This document shows, piece by piece, positions 1 through 5,921 of a DNA stretch of 6,963 nucleotides. The stretch is from assembly GCA_027017505.1 (NCBI GenBank), contig JALUQR010000200.1, positions 1 through 6,963 of the forward strand, written 5' to 3'. The DNA comes from a bacterium (lineage in GTDB: Bacteria; Desulfobacterota; GWC2-55-46; DRQE01). Both the position numbers and the translations under genes were made by a program. Under the pieces are notes generated by a model. The model searched no databases and was not told the origin of the DNA. It was given only the letters and a program-made list of their open reading frames with translations. Numbering within the stretch: position 1 is the first letter of the stretch; every line of letters starts with the position of its first letter.

Positions 1-45
1 TGTATCCTTCAGGGGTTTATGATAAATTTCACATCCATGGAGCAG

Positions 46-318
46 ATGGCAAGGGCACATGTGATTGTAAGGGGGCTTGTCCAGGGGGTCTTCTTCAGGG
101 CTACCACAAGGGAGAAGGCCCTTGAGCACGGGGTTAACGGCTGGGTTAGAAACCTTGCAGATGGCTCTGTGGAGGCACTCTTTGAGGGCAGAAAGGATGC
201 GGTGGAAAAACTCATCGAGTGGTGCCACAGGGGCCCTCTCGGTGCAAGGGTGGAAAAGGTAGAGGTAGAGTGGCAGGACTACAGAGCAGAGTTCAACGGA
301 TTCCACATACGCTATTGA
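46..318 (+). CDS. acyP: Acylphosphatase
   Basis: A 90-residue cytosolic enzyme that hydrolyses acyl phosphates such as acetyl phosphate or carbamoyl phosphate to carboxylate and phosphate. The family's first signature is present as RGLVQGVFFRATT, with the phosphate-binding Arg at residue 18. The second is GWVRNLADGSVEA, with the catalytic Asn at residue 36. The protein ends FHIRY, the usual family C-terminus, so it is complete and of normal length (about 90 residues). In-frame ATGs lie at 19, 37 and 46. I chose 46 because it matches the short N-terminus of bacterial homologues, with GGAG just upstream, though only 3 nt away. ATG 19 cannot be excluded: it has AGGGG upstream and overlaps a TGA in another frame (20-22) that could end an upstream gene. 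The lipoprotein gene follows almost without a gap, suggesting co-transcription. Family assignment is firm; the physiological substrate is not known from sequence. Confidence 0.93.
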   Translation: MARAHVIVRGLVQGVFFRATTREKALEHGVNGWVRNLADGSVEALFEGRKDAVEKLIEWCHRGPLGARVEKVEVEWQDYRAEFNGFHIRY

Positions 319-320
319 GG

Positions 321-875
321 GTGCTGAAGGCCTCCGTACTTGGTATCGCAGGGCTTGTGATGCTTGCAGGATGTGTTCAGACCCCTGAGGGAAGGCTTCG
401 CCTTATCGCTGTAAACACCGGGTTTTCCACAGAAGAGATAGAAATAAAGGCAAGCCCCCTGGGTGAAGTGGATTCAACAGGTGTATCCCTGCTTGACCAG
501 CTGGCAGAAAGGGGGTTTGTGTTTGTAAGGCTTTCTATAGAGAACAAATCCCCATCAACTGTTCTTTACAACACCTCACACACATTCCTCTTTGCAGGGG
601 TTCTTGACTACAAAAAGCCCCTGGACCTTACAGACCTCTACCTTCTCATAAGAGAGGAGGGTGCAGAGCCCCAGACCCTTTCCACCCTCTCGGGGCTTAA
701 AAGGTTCATCTTCGATGGCACAACCAGGATAAAACCAGGTGAAAGGGTAGAAAGGTTGCTTGTATTTCGCCCGCTTGCAATGGAAAGCGCTAACACAAGG
801 GCTGTGCTCGGGCTCAACCAGCTCTACATAGGCTCAGATGCCATGGATGTAAGGCTTCTGTTCAGGGTGGAATAA
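321..875 (+). CDS. Small predicted lipoprotein, function unknown
   Basis: About 184 residues. The start is a lipoprotein signal peptide: a short basic n-region, a hydrophobic stretch (VLGIAGLVM) and the lipobox LAGC, with the lipidated Cys at residue 18. Val follows the Cys, not Asp, so under E. coli Lol rules it would go to the outer membrane. The mature part is mostly beta-prone. It includes FVFVRLSIENKSP near residues 83-95 and a later IKPGERVERLLVF segment, a layout like Ig-like lipoprotein domains (DUF4352-type) in which a conserved 'ENKS' strand is followed by 'PGE' before a terminal strand. That fold is inference. The start is uncertain: GTG 321 is 2 nt after the acyP stop, TTG 315 overlaps that stop as TTGA and would add Met-Arg, and neither has a well-spaced Shine-Dalgarno. 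An ATG at 219 would lie 100 nt inside acyP and put a long non-signal extension before the hydrophobic core, so I rejected it. No specific family recognised. Confidence 0.82.
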   Translation: MLKASVLGIAGLVMLAGCVQTPEGRLRLIAVNTGFSTEEIEIKASPLGEVDSTGVSLLDQLAERGFVFVRLSIENKSPSTVLYNTSHTFLFAGVLDYKKPLDLTDLYLLIREEGAEPQTLSTLSGLKRFIFDGTTRIKPGERVERLLVFRPLAMESANTRAVLGLNQLYIGSDAMDVRLLFRVE

Positions 876-884
876 GGCAGTGTT

Positions 885-1151
885 TTACCTCTCTTGTTCG
901 TCTATACCAAGTCTGTGTTCTATTCTGTCCACAGTGTCCTTTATTCTCTTTTCTGTTTTTTCTTTGAGTGTTTCTATGCGTTGCTTTGTCTCTTTTACCG
1001 AGCTTTTAAGCCTCTTCTCATAGCTTTCAAGCCTTCTTCCAGCCTCCTCTGTCTTCTGCCCCAGTCTTTTAAGATACTCTCCTCCGCCTGCCATTATGAA
1101 TATTACGAAGGCTATTATACCTATGATGATACCGAGAAGGATTCTCTTCAT
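885..1151 (-). CDS. Small membrane-anchored coiled-coil protein, function unknown
   Basis: An 88-residue protein with one N-terminal membrane segment (about residues 4-22, nearly all Ile/Leu/Val/Phe/Ala/Gly). A Gly-rich hinge follows, then about 60 highly charged residues rich in Lys, Glu and Arg with recurring ESYEKRLK/ETKQRIETL-type heptads, which predict a long helix or coiled coil. There is no lipobox or signal peptidase I site, so it probably stays anchored. Basic residues flank both sides of the membrane segment, so orientation is unclear. It begins 2 nt after the rsmI stop and has a strong GGGAGG 9 nt upstream of its ATG, inside the end of rsmI, which supports real translation and operon membership. 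It is similar in layout to small YtxH-like or apolipophorin-like helical envelope proteins, but I do not recognise a specific family. A reading frame on the opposite strand over the same bases is judged an artefact. Confidence 0.78.
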   Translation of the reverse strand: MKRILLGIIIGIIAFVIFIMAGGGEYLKRLGQKTEEAGRRLESYEKRLKSSVKETKQRIETLKEKTEKRIKDTVDRIEHRLGIDEQER

Positions 1152-1153
1152 CC

Positions 1154-1996
1154 TTAAGAACCTCCCTTCTGGAGTTCTTTCTTTACCATGAGTGCGATAC
1201 GGTAGGCGTCTTTTCTGGCTGTACCTGTGGTCTCTGTAACCCTTTCAACCGCATCTTTAAGTGTAAGTCCCTCTTTCATGAGGGCTGTAAGCTTTTCTTT
1301 GAGGGCTGGTTCTTCTGTAACGGGCTCTGGTATCCTCACAACGAGGGTTATCTCCCCACGGGGCTGGCTTTCTTTGAGTATCCTCAGCACATCGCTTGTC
1401 TTACCCCTTATGAGTTCCTCGTGGAGTTTTGTCAGCTCCCTTGCAACCACAAGCTCTGTATCACCCAGAATCTCTGCTATATCCTCAACCGTTGCCTTAA
1501 GCCTTCGGGCTGACTCATAGAGTATGCAGGTAAGTGCCCCCTTTGTTTTGAGCTCTTCAAGGCGTCTTCTTCTTGCCCCCCTTCTGTGTGGCAGGAACCC
1601 CGCAAACAGGAAGCTATCTGTTGGAAGCCCTGACACACTGAGGGCGGTTATTATGGCTGATGGACCTGGCACCGCTGTAACTGGTATGTGGTTCTCTATG
1701 GCAAGGCGCACCAGCCTGTAGCCAGGGTCACTTATCCCCGGGGTTCCTGCATCCGTAACAAGGGCAACATCCATGCCCTCTTTCAGTCTTTCTATAATAT
1801 AGGGTGCCTTCTTTTTCTCGTTGTGTTCGTGGTAGCTCGTGGTGGGGGTGGTTATGTGGTAGTGGGAAAGTAGCTTTCGGGTCCAGCGCGTATCCTCTGC
1901 TGCTATAAGGTGTACCTCCCTGAGCACCCTTATTGCCCTCAGGGTTATATCCTCCATATTACCTATGGGTGTTGCAACCACATAGAGGGTTGCCAC
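1154..1996 (-). CDS. rsmI: 16S rRNA (cytidine(1402)-2'-O)-methyltransferase
   Basis: A 280-residue, full-length RsmI. It uses S-adenosylmethionine to methylate the ribose 2'-OH of C1402 in the decoding centre of 16S rRNA. The tetrapyrrole-methylase fold motifs appear in order: ATPIGNMEDIT (residues 8-18), EDTR (34-37), SYHEHNE (54-60), TDAGTPGISDPG (81-92), PGPSA (110-114) and the later GFLP and YES motifs. The C-terminal 40 residues resemble the small helical RsmI domain (LTLKDAVERV ... RKDAYRIAL). The segment usually written YES(P/T)HR reads YESARR here, a mild deviation. The start codon is GTG, 5 nt after the ABC permease stop, and gives the standard MATLYVVATPIGN N-terminus. AGGAGG lies 11 nt upstream inside the permease gene. 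The small coiled-coil gene follows after 2 nt. Co-transcription with an ABC exporter is probably genomic convenience, not a functional link. Confidence 0.97.
   Translation of the reverse strand: MATLYVVATPIGNMEDITLRAIRVLREVHLIAAEDTRWTRKLLSHYHITTPTTSYHEHNEKKKAPYIIERLKEGMDVALVTDAGTPGISDPGYRLVRLAIENHIPVTAVPGPSAIITALSVSGLPTDSFLFAGFLPHRRGARRRRLEELKTKGALTCILYESARRLKATVEDIAEILGDTELVVARELTKLHEELIRGKTSDVLRILKESQPRGEITLVVRIPEPVTEEPALKEKLTALMKEGLTLKDAVERVTETTGTARKDAYRIALMVKKELQKGGS
1161..1166 (-). promoter_or_regulatory. Shine-Dalgarno for the small coiled-coil gene
   Basis: On the minus strand this reads GGGAGG, 9 nt before the ATG at 1151. It lies inside the last codons of rsmI, so translation of the small gene is likely coupled to that of rsmI. 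Confidence 0.7.
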
Positions 1997-2001
1997 CTCT
2001 G

Positions 2002-2763
2002 TCAGCCCCTCCTTTCAAATGCCCATGCAGAAAGCAGTGTCATCATGGTGCCAAAAACCGCAACAAATAGTACATCCACATAGAGGGGTAGTTCTGCTGT
2101 GAGCATTCCGTTGTTTTTAAGCAGTACATGCTTGAAAGAGTCCACCCCGTAGCTTAAGGGATTGAGCAGAGAAAGATACTTTAACATCCACGGAAGCCTT
2201 TCCACTGGATAGAGTGCCCCGCTCAGGAAGAACATGGGCAGTACTATGAAGTTCATTATAACATTGAACCCCTCAAGTGATGTGAGCCTTGCTGCTATAA
2301 AGAGTCCGAAAGAGGTGAGTGCGAAGGAAAGAAGCGTTATAAGCACCGCCATGAGCAACAGCTCCCTTATGCCCACCTTCAGGCCCACCAGAGGGGCTAC
2401 AAGAAGCAGTGCAAGCCCCTGGAAGAGTGAAAGTGCGGTGCCACTTAGAAGTTTCCCTGCAACTATCGTGAGTCTTGAGACAGGGGCGACCAGTATCTCC
2501 CTTAAAAAACCGAACTCCCTGTCCCACACAACAGAGATTGTGGAAAATATGGAGCTGAAGAGAATCGTCATTCCCACCACACCCGGCAGTATGAACTGCA
2601 TGTAGGAGCCATGGGTTTCCACATCTATTATGCTTGTAAGACCCGCACCCACTATGAAAAGCCACAGAAGGGGTCTTGCAATGGTGGTAAGAAGCCTTCC
2701 CCTCTGGCGAAAGAATCTTTTGAACTCTCTGAGAACTATCACATATACAGCCCGCCAGGACAC
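2002..2763 (-). CDS. ABC-2 type transporter permease (DrrB/NodJ-like)
   Basis: A 253-residue inner-membrane permease of the ABC-2 exporter type. About six membrane segments can be read, near residues 22-44, 58-80, 104-127, 133-157, 163-185 and 228-248. The typical ABC-2 pattern is present: a cytoplasmic basic N-terminus (LREFKRFFRQRGR), the loop WDREFGFLREILVAPVSR after the second segment, which is likely the ATPase-coupling region, and a late LPMFFLSGALYPVERLP followed by LNPLSYGVD. Length and order match DrrB/NodJ-like permeases that export drugs, polysaccharides or lipids; the substrate cannot be told from sequence. The start codon is GTG and abuts the TAG stop of the ATPase gene with zero spacing. 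AGGGAG lies 9 nt upstream. The tight junction and the partner ATPase make a two-gene exporter nearly certain. Confidence 0.93.
   Translation of the reverse strand: MSWRAVYVIVLREFKRFFRQRGRLLTTIARPLLWLFIVGAGLTSIIDVETHGSYMQFILPGVVGMTILFSSIFSTISVVWDREFGFLREILVAPVSRLTIVAGKLLSGTALSLFQGLALLLVAPLVGLKVGIRELLLMAVLITLLSFALTSFGLFIAARLTSLEGFNVIMNFIVLPMFFLSGALYPVERLPWMLKYLSLLNPLSYGVDSFKHVLLKNNGMLTAELPLYVDVLFVAVFGTMMTLLSAWAFERRG
2008..2013 (-). promoter_or_regulatory. Shine-Dalgarno deciding the GTG start of rsmI
   Basis: On the minus strand this reads AGGAGG, 11 nt before the GTG at 1996. It lies in the final codons of the permease gene. Together with the family-standard N-terminus that follows, it supports the GTG start. 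Confidence 0.7.
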
Positions 2764-3678
2764 CTATCTTATCTCCCTTCCTGTAAGATGCAGAAACACA
2801 TCATCCAGGCTCGGTCTTTTAATATTTACCGCCTGTATCTCTGTTGGAAGTGCCTCGAAAAGGCGGGGTATGAAGCTTTCTGCCCTGTCCACTATGAAGG
2901 CGATACCATCTTTAAGCCTTTTTGGCTGTATGCCGAACCTTGCGTGAAGCTCCCGTGCTGTCTTCTCATCGTCAGAGGTCTTGAGGTAGACTGTATCCCC
3001 CTTTATGGAGCTTTTAAGCTCCTCTGGGCTTCCACAGGCTATAATCCTTCCGCCATCTATTATGGCTATGCGGTCGCACACCTCTGCCTCGTCCATGTAG
3101 TGGGTGGTCATGAAGACGGTGTTTCCCTCCTTTCTTTTAAGCTCCTCTATGAACCTCCACACATTGCTTCTTGTCTGGGGGTCAAGCCCGAGGGTGGGTT
3201 CATCAAGAAAGAGCACCTTTGGCCTGTGCAGAAGCCCCCTTGCAATCTCAAGCCTTCGTTTCATCCCGCCAGAAAAATTCTTTACAAACTCATCTCTTCT
3301 GTCCCACAGCCCCACCACATTGAGTATCTCCTCTATGCGTCTTTCAAGAAGTCTTTTTTCCATGTTGTAGAGGTAGCCGTGGAACTTGAGGTTTTCAAGG
3401 GCTGTAAGCTCGTTGTCAAGGGTTATCTCCTGGAAGACCAGCCCTATGGAGGAGCGCACCCTTGCGGGCTCTCGCAGGCAATCAAACCCATTTACCCTTG
3501 CAACCCCTGATGTCTGTGCAAGCAGTGTACAGAGTATGTTTATTGTGGTGGTCTTGCCCGCACCATTGGGCCCAAGGAAACCGAAGGTCTCGCCCTCTTC
3601 CACATCGAAGGAGACCCCCTTTACAGCCTCCACACCGTTATAATTTTTCACAAGCTCCCTGACCTCTATTACAGCCAT
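2764..3678 (-). CDS. ABC transporter ATP-binding protein (DrrA/CcmA-like)
   Basis: A 304-residue ATPase that powers the adjacent ABC-2 permease. Nucleotide-binding motifs are complete: Walker A GPNGAGKTT (residues 36-44), Q-loop Gln83, signature FSGGM (135-139), Walker B VLFLDEP (155-161), D-loop GLDP (164-167) and H-loop His193. Catalytic Glu160 is present, so it should hydrolyse ATP. After about residue 225 there is a C-terminal extension of about 80 residues (ending SLDDVFLHLTGREIR), typical of DrrA-type exporters, where the tail contributes to pairing with the permease. It is the first gene of its operon: an 82-bp gap separates it from the kinase gene and contains an extended -10 promoter. 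Its own Shine-Dalgarno is poor (GGG only 2 nt from the ATG). Drug, lipid or polysaccharide export is possible; the substrate is undetermined. Confidence 0.95.
   Translation of the reverse strand: MAVIEVRELVKNYNGVEAVKGVSFDVEEGETFGFLGPNGAGKTTTINILCTLLAQTSGVARVNGFDCLREPARVRSSIGLVFQEITLDNELTALENLKFHGYLYNMEKRLLERRIEEILNVVGLWDRRDEFVKNFSGGMKRRLEIARGLLHRPKVLFLDEPTLGLDPQTRSNVWRFIEELKRKEGNTVFMTTHYMDEAEVCDRIAIIDGGRIIACGSPEELKSSIKGDTVYLKTSDDEKTARELHARFGIQPKRLKDGIAFIVDRAESFIPRLFEALPTEIQAVNIKRPSLDDVFLHLTGREIR
2773..2778 (-). promoter_or_regulatory. Shine-Dalgarno for the permease GTG start
   Basis: On the minus strand this reads AGGGAG, 9 nt before the GTG at 2763 and within the last codons of the ATPase gene. 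It supports a GTG start directly after the upstream stop codon. Confidence 0.65.
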
Positions 3679-3725
3679 ATCCCGAACTTTCTGGAATGAT
3701 TTCTTAAAGGAGCCGAATCTTTCTG

Positions 3726-3734
3726 ATTATACCA
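3726..3734 (-). promoter_or_regulatory. Extended -10 promoter for the ABC/rsmI operon
   Basis: The minus strand reads TGGTATAAT: a perfect TATAAT at 3731-3726 preceded by the TGn of an extended -10. No convincing -35 is found at 15-19 nt spacing, which fits extended -10 promoters that depend less on -35. Transcription would begin near 3719, leaving a leader of about 40 nt before the ATPase ATG. It is in the only intergenic gap over 25 bp in the window. Prediction only. Confidence 0.6.
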
Positions 3735-3760
3735 CAAAACCACCTGTTGCCTGCAGGGTT

Positions 3761-4789
3761 TCAGCGGGCTGGTTTGAGTGTGAAACTGAAGGTAGAGCCC
3801 TTGGAGGGTGTGCTTTCCACCCATACCCTTCCCTTCAGCCCGAGCACTATGTGCTTGACTATGGCAAGTCCGAGCCCTGTTCCACCGAGCTCTCTGCTCC
3901 TTGCCTTGTCCACACGGTAGAACCTCTCGAATATCCTGGGCATATCCTCGGGTGGTATGCCTATGCCGGTGTCCTTGACATCCACCCTTACTTCATCGTT
4001 TTCATATCTTACAATCACATCCACCTTTCCACCCTGTGGTGTGTACTTTATTGCATTGTCCAGAAGGTTCACTATAACCTGCTCGAGCCTGACCCTGTCG
4101 CCAAGCACCTCGGGCACAGTGCCATTTTTGTGTATGGAAAGGGTTATGCCCTTGTCCTGGGCATGTTTTTTAAAGCCCTCTGTTATGGATGCAATAAGTT
4201 TGTATATGTCTATTGGCTCCTGCTCCATGGGCACATCCTGGGATTCAAGGCGCGAGAGTATGAGAAGGTCTTCTATGAGCCTGGACATCCTTGTTGCGTG
4301 CTTGTCTATTATACGGAGAAACTCCTTGAGTTTCTCCCTGTCTTCAAGTCCTCCATCAAGAAGGGTTTCTGCATATCCCTTTATGCTTGCAAGGGGCGTT
4401 CTCAGCTCATGCGAGACATTTGCAACAAAGTCCTTCTTTATGGCCTCAACCCTTTTCTCCTCTGTTATGTCCTCAATGAACACTATCAGGTTTGACTCTC
4501 CTGTATCGCGCAGACCCACGGTGCGTATCTTGAAGAACCTGTCACGGTCACTTATCTCAAGGTTTTCTGTGGATACCTCACTACTTCTTTTGAGTACATC
4601 CGCTATGGCCCCAAGAAGTGGCACCCTGTCTTTAAGCTCCTCTATGTTCTGCCCCCTGAGCTCTGTACGGGGTGAGTAGTTTTTCATGAAAAACGGGTTT
4701 GCATAGAGGATGGTGCCCTGCTGGTTGAGAACGAGCACCCCCTTCTGCATCTCTCTTACTATGGCCTTAAGTATGGTTACCTCGTCCAT
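3761..4789 (-). CDS. PhoR-like sensor histidine kinase, soluble, PAS-containing
   Basis: A 342-residue histidine kinase that would autophosphorylate and pass the phosphate to the adjacent PhoB-like regulator. Domains: an N-terminal PAS fold (about 5-110, with GVLVLNQQGTILYANPFF and the exit segment FIEDITEEKR), a DHp domain with the phosphoacceptor His127 in SHELRTP, and a HATPase domain. The latter has the N box NLLDNAIKY (catalytic Asn245), G1 DTGIGIP (273-279), the F box FERFYRVD and G2 GTGLGLA. All catalytic motifs look intact. No transmembrane segment or extracytoplasmic domain is present, unlike typical PhoR/ResE/VicK kinases; only the cytoplasmic part is represented. I chose ATG 4789, 4 nt after the regulator's stop. 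A GTG at 4822 would overlap the regulator by 29 nt and add 11 residues without membrane character. PhoR-like by similarity of DHp and context; the signal is unknown. Confidence 0.93.
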   Translation of the reverse strand: MDEVTILKAIVREMQKGVLVLNQQGTILYANPFFMKNYSPRTELRGQNIEELKDRVPLLGAIADVLKRSSEVSTENLEISDRDRFFKIRTVGLRDTGESNLIVFIEDITEEKRVEAIKKDFVANVSHELRTPLASIKGYAETLLDGGLEDREKLKEFLRIIDKHATRMSRLIEDLLILSRLESQDVPMEQEPIDIYKLIASITEGFKKHAQDKGITLSIHKNGTVPEVLGDRVRLEQVIVNLLDNAIKYTPQGGKVDVIVRYENDEVRVDVKDTGIGIPPEDMPRIFERFYRVDKARSRELGGTGLGLAIVKHIVLGLKGRVWVESTPSKGSTFSFTLKPAR

Positions 4790-4793
4790 ACTG

Positions 4794-5483
4794 CTACTGT
4801 GCCTCAAAACGGTAGCCCACACCCCTTACCGTTTCTATGTAACTGCCTGCATTTCCCAGTTTTGCCCGAAGTCTTCTTATGTGGGTATCCACTGTTCTGG
4901 GTGTTACATAGGAGTTCTGCCATATTCTTTCAAGAAGCATATCCCTTGTGAGCACCCTTCCCCTGGCACCTGCAAGTGCTGTGAGAAGCTCGAACTCTGT
5001 GTGTGTGAGCACAACCTCTCTGTTGTTCACCCAGACCTTTCTTCTATCCCTGTCTATGGTGAGCTCACGGTGGCTGAAAATGGCGGTGTCTGCAGGTCCT
5101 GCAAAGAGCCTTTTAAGGATGGTCTTGATCCTCAAAATAAGCTCCCTGGGGCTGAAGGGTTTTGTTATGTAGTCCTCTGCACCGAGCTCAAAACCCACTA
5201 TTCTGTCCACCTCTTCGCCCTTTGCGGTAAGCATTATAACAGGTATGTGGCGGGTCTGGTCTGATTGTTTGAGCCTTTTGAGAACCTCTGTGCCCTCCAT
5301 GTCAGGAAGCATTATATCGAGCACTATGAGCTCGGGTCTTCTCCTTGTTGCAAGCTCTATGGCCTCAGGGCCATCCTTTGCCTTTATAACTCTGAAGCCA
5401 CTTTTTTCAAGGTTGTACTCAAGGAGGGTGAGTATATCCACCTCATCGTCCACAACGAGTATAAGTGGGGCCCTTGTGGTCAT
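4794..5483 (-). CDS. PhoB/OmpR-family response regulator
   Basis: A 229-residue transcription factor. The receiver domain (about 1-120) has the acidic pocket Asp12/Asp13, the phosphoacceptor Asp56 in VLDIMLPD, Thr86 in MLTAK and Lys108 in ITKPF, all as expected for an active receiver. The C-terminal winged helix (about 130-229) carries LTHTEFELL, the recognition-helix region RTVDTHIRRLRAKLG and the terminal ETVRGVGYRFE typical of the PhoB/OmpR class. The start is ATG 5483: it shares ATGA with the stop of the arsC-like gene and gives the usual short lead before VVDDE. A reading frame extending upstream to 5564 would run through the arsC-like gene and is rejected. The kinase follows after 4 nt. 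The resemblance is to PhoB (phosphate control), but no pst/phoU genes or recognisable Pho box are in the window, so phosphate control is an inference. Confidence 0.95.
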   Translation of the reverse strand: MTTRAPLILVVDDEVDILTLLEYNLEKSGFRVIKAKDGPEAIELATRRRPELIVLDIMLPDMEGTEVLKRLKQSDQTRHIPVIMLTAKGEEVDRIVGFELGAEDYITKPFSPRELILRIKTILKRLFAGPADTAIFSHRELTIDRDRRKVWVNNREVVLTHTEFELLTALAGARGRVLTRDMLLERIWQNSYVTPRTVDTHIRRLRAKLGNAGSYIETVRGVGYRFEAQ

Positions 5484-5899
5484 AATCTGTTTTCTCTTAT
5501 TCTCTTTATAAGCTCTCTTACCTTCTTTTTCACATCTTCCCTTACCCTGACCATGGTATCCCACGGTTTGCCCAGTGGGTCTTCAACCTGCCAGTCTATG
5601 CGTCTTGCGGTTACCTCCTCGTCCCAGAAGTACTCGAGACTACTGCATCCCATTGTTACCACCACATCTGCCCACAGGAGCATGTCCTTTGTCAGCTGGT
5701 CTGATGTGTGTGCTGATATGTCCACGCCTGCTTCCTTCATTGCCTCTATGGTACTGCGGTTTACCACCCCTGATGCCGAGGTGCCAGCACTTCTTGCCTC
5801 TATTATGTCCTTTCCGTAATATCTTGCAAAGCCCTCTGCCATCTGGCTACGGCAAGAATTACCAACGCATACGAAAAGCACCCTTGTCTTTCTTGCCAT
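5480..5899 (-). CDS. ArsC-type arsenate reductase / low-molecular-weight protein tyrosine phosphatase homologue
   Basis: 139 residues with the LMW-phosphatase fold. The catalytic P-loop is FVCVGNSCRSQMAEG: Cys11 to Arg17 forms CX5R, followed by Ser18. The acid region DPLG (Asp107-Pro108) corresponds to the general-acid DP. Overall the pattern (EARSAGT, GVDISAHTSDQL, WADVVVTMGC, EDPLGKPW) matches thioredoxin-coupled ArsC (pI258/Bacillus type), where a Cys relay passes electrons from the P-loop Cys to two further Cys. Only Cys11, Cys16 and Cys85 are present. The third relay Cys, normally in a CP motif a few residues after the MGC Cys, is absent; that stretch reads SSLEYFWDE. It may therefore work as a phosphatase or use a different reductant route. 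It starts 22 nt after ftsZ and overlaps the PhoB-like gene by ATGA, so translation is coupled to the two-component pair. No other ars genes are visible. Confidence 0.85.
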   Translation of the reverse strand: MARKTRVLFVCVGNSCRSQMAEGFARYYGKDIIEARSAGTSASGVVNRSTIEAMKEAGVDISAHTSDQLTKDMLLWADVVVTMGCSSLEYFWDEEVTARRIDWQVEDPLGKPWDTMVRVREDVKKKVRELIKRIRENRL

Positions 5900-5921
5900 A
5901 TCCTCTTTGCCCCCTGCCCGT

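Noticed and set aside
1..22. Possible 3' end of an upstream plus-strand gene ending with TGA at 20-22
   Set aside because: Only six codons are visible in that frame and other frames are also open, so an upstream gene end cannot be supported. It is noted only because it would form an ATGA overlap with ATG 19.
894..1157. An 87-residue plus-strand frame over the small coiled-coil gene
   Set aside because: It is rich in Phe, Cys and Tyr, has no ribosome binding site and starts 18 nt after the lipoprotein stop by chance. The minus-strand frame has a strong Shine-Dalgarno and a sensible membrane-plus-helix layout.
1480..1530. RsmI motif YESARR in place of the usual YES(P/T)HR as a sign of lost activity
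   Set aside because: All SAM-binding and core motifs are intact and this segment varies in the family, so it is treated as ordinary variation.
2611..3510. A 299-residue open frame on the plus strand, opposite the ABC ATPase and permease
   Set aside because: The minus-strand genes have complete family motifs here. TTA, CTA and TCA codons are rare in those genes, so the opposite strand has few stops; the translation has no recognisable motif or Shine-Dalgarno.
3735..3760. Possible intrinsic terminator after the histidine kinase (minus strand AACCCTG ... CAGGTGGTTTT)
   Set aside because: The stem has a 2-nt bulge and only about seven weak pairs, the T run is short, and it overlaps the region just upstream of the extended -10. 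Not strong enough to annotate.
3957..4679. A 240-residue open frame on the plus strand, opposite the histidine kinase
   Set aside because: The translation is Ser-rich low complexity, as expected for the antisense of a Glu/Arg-rich gene, and the kinase motifs on the minus strand are intact.
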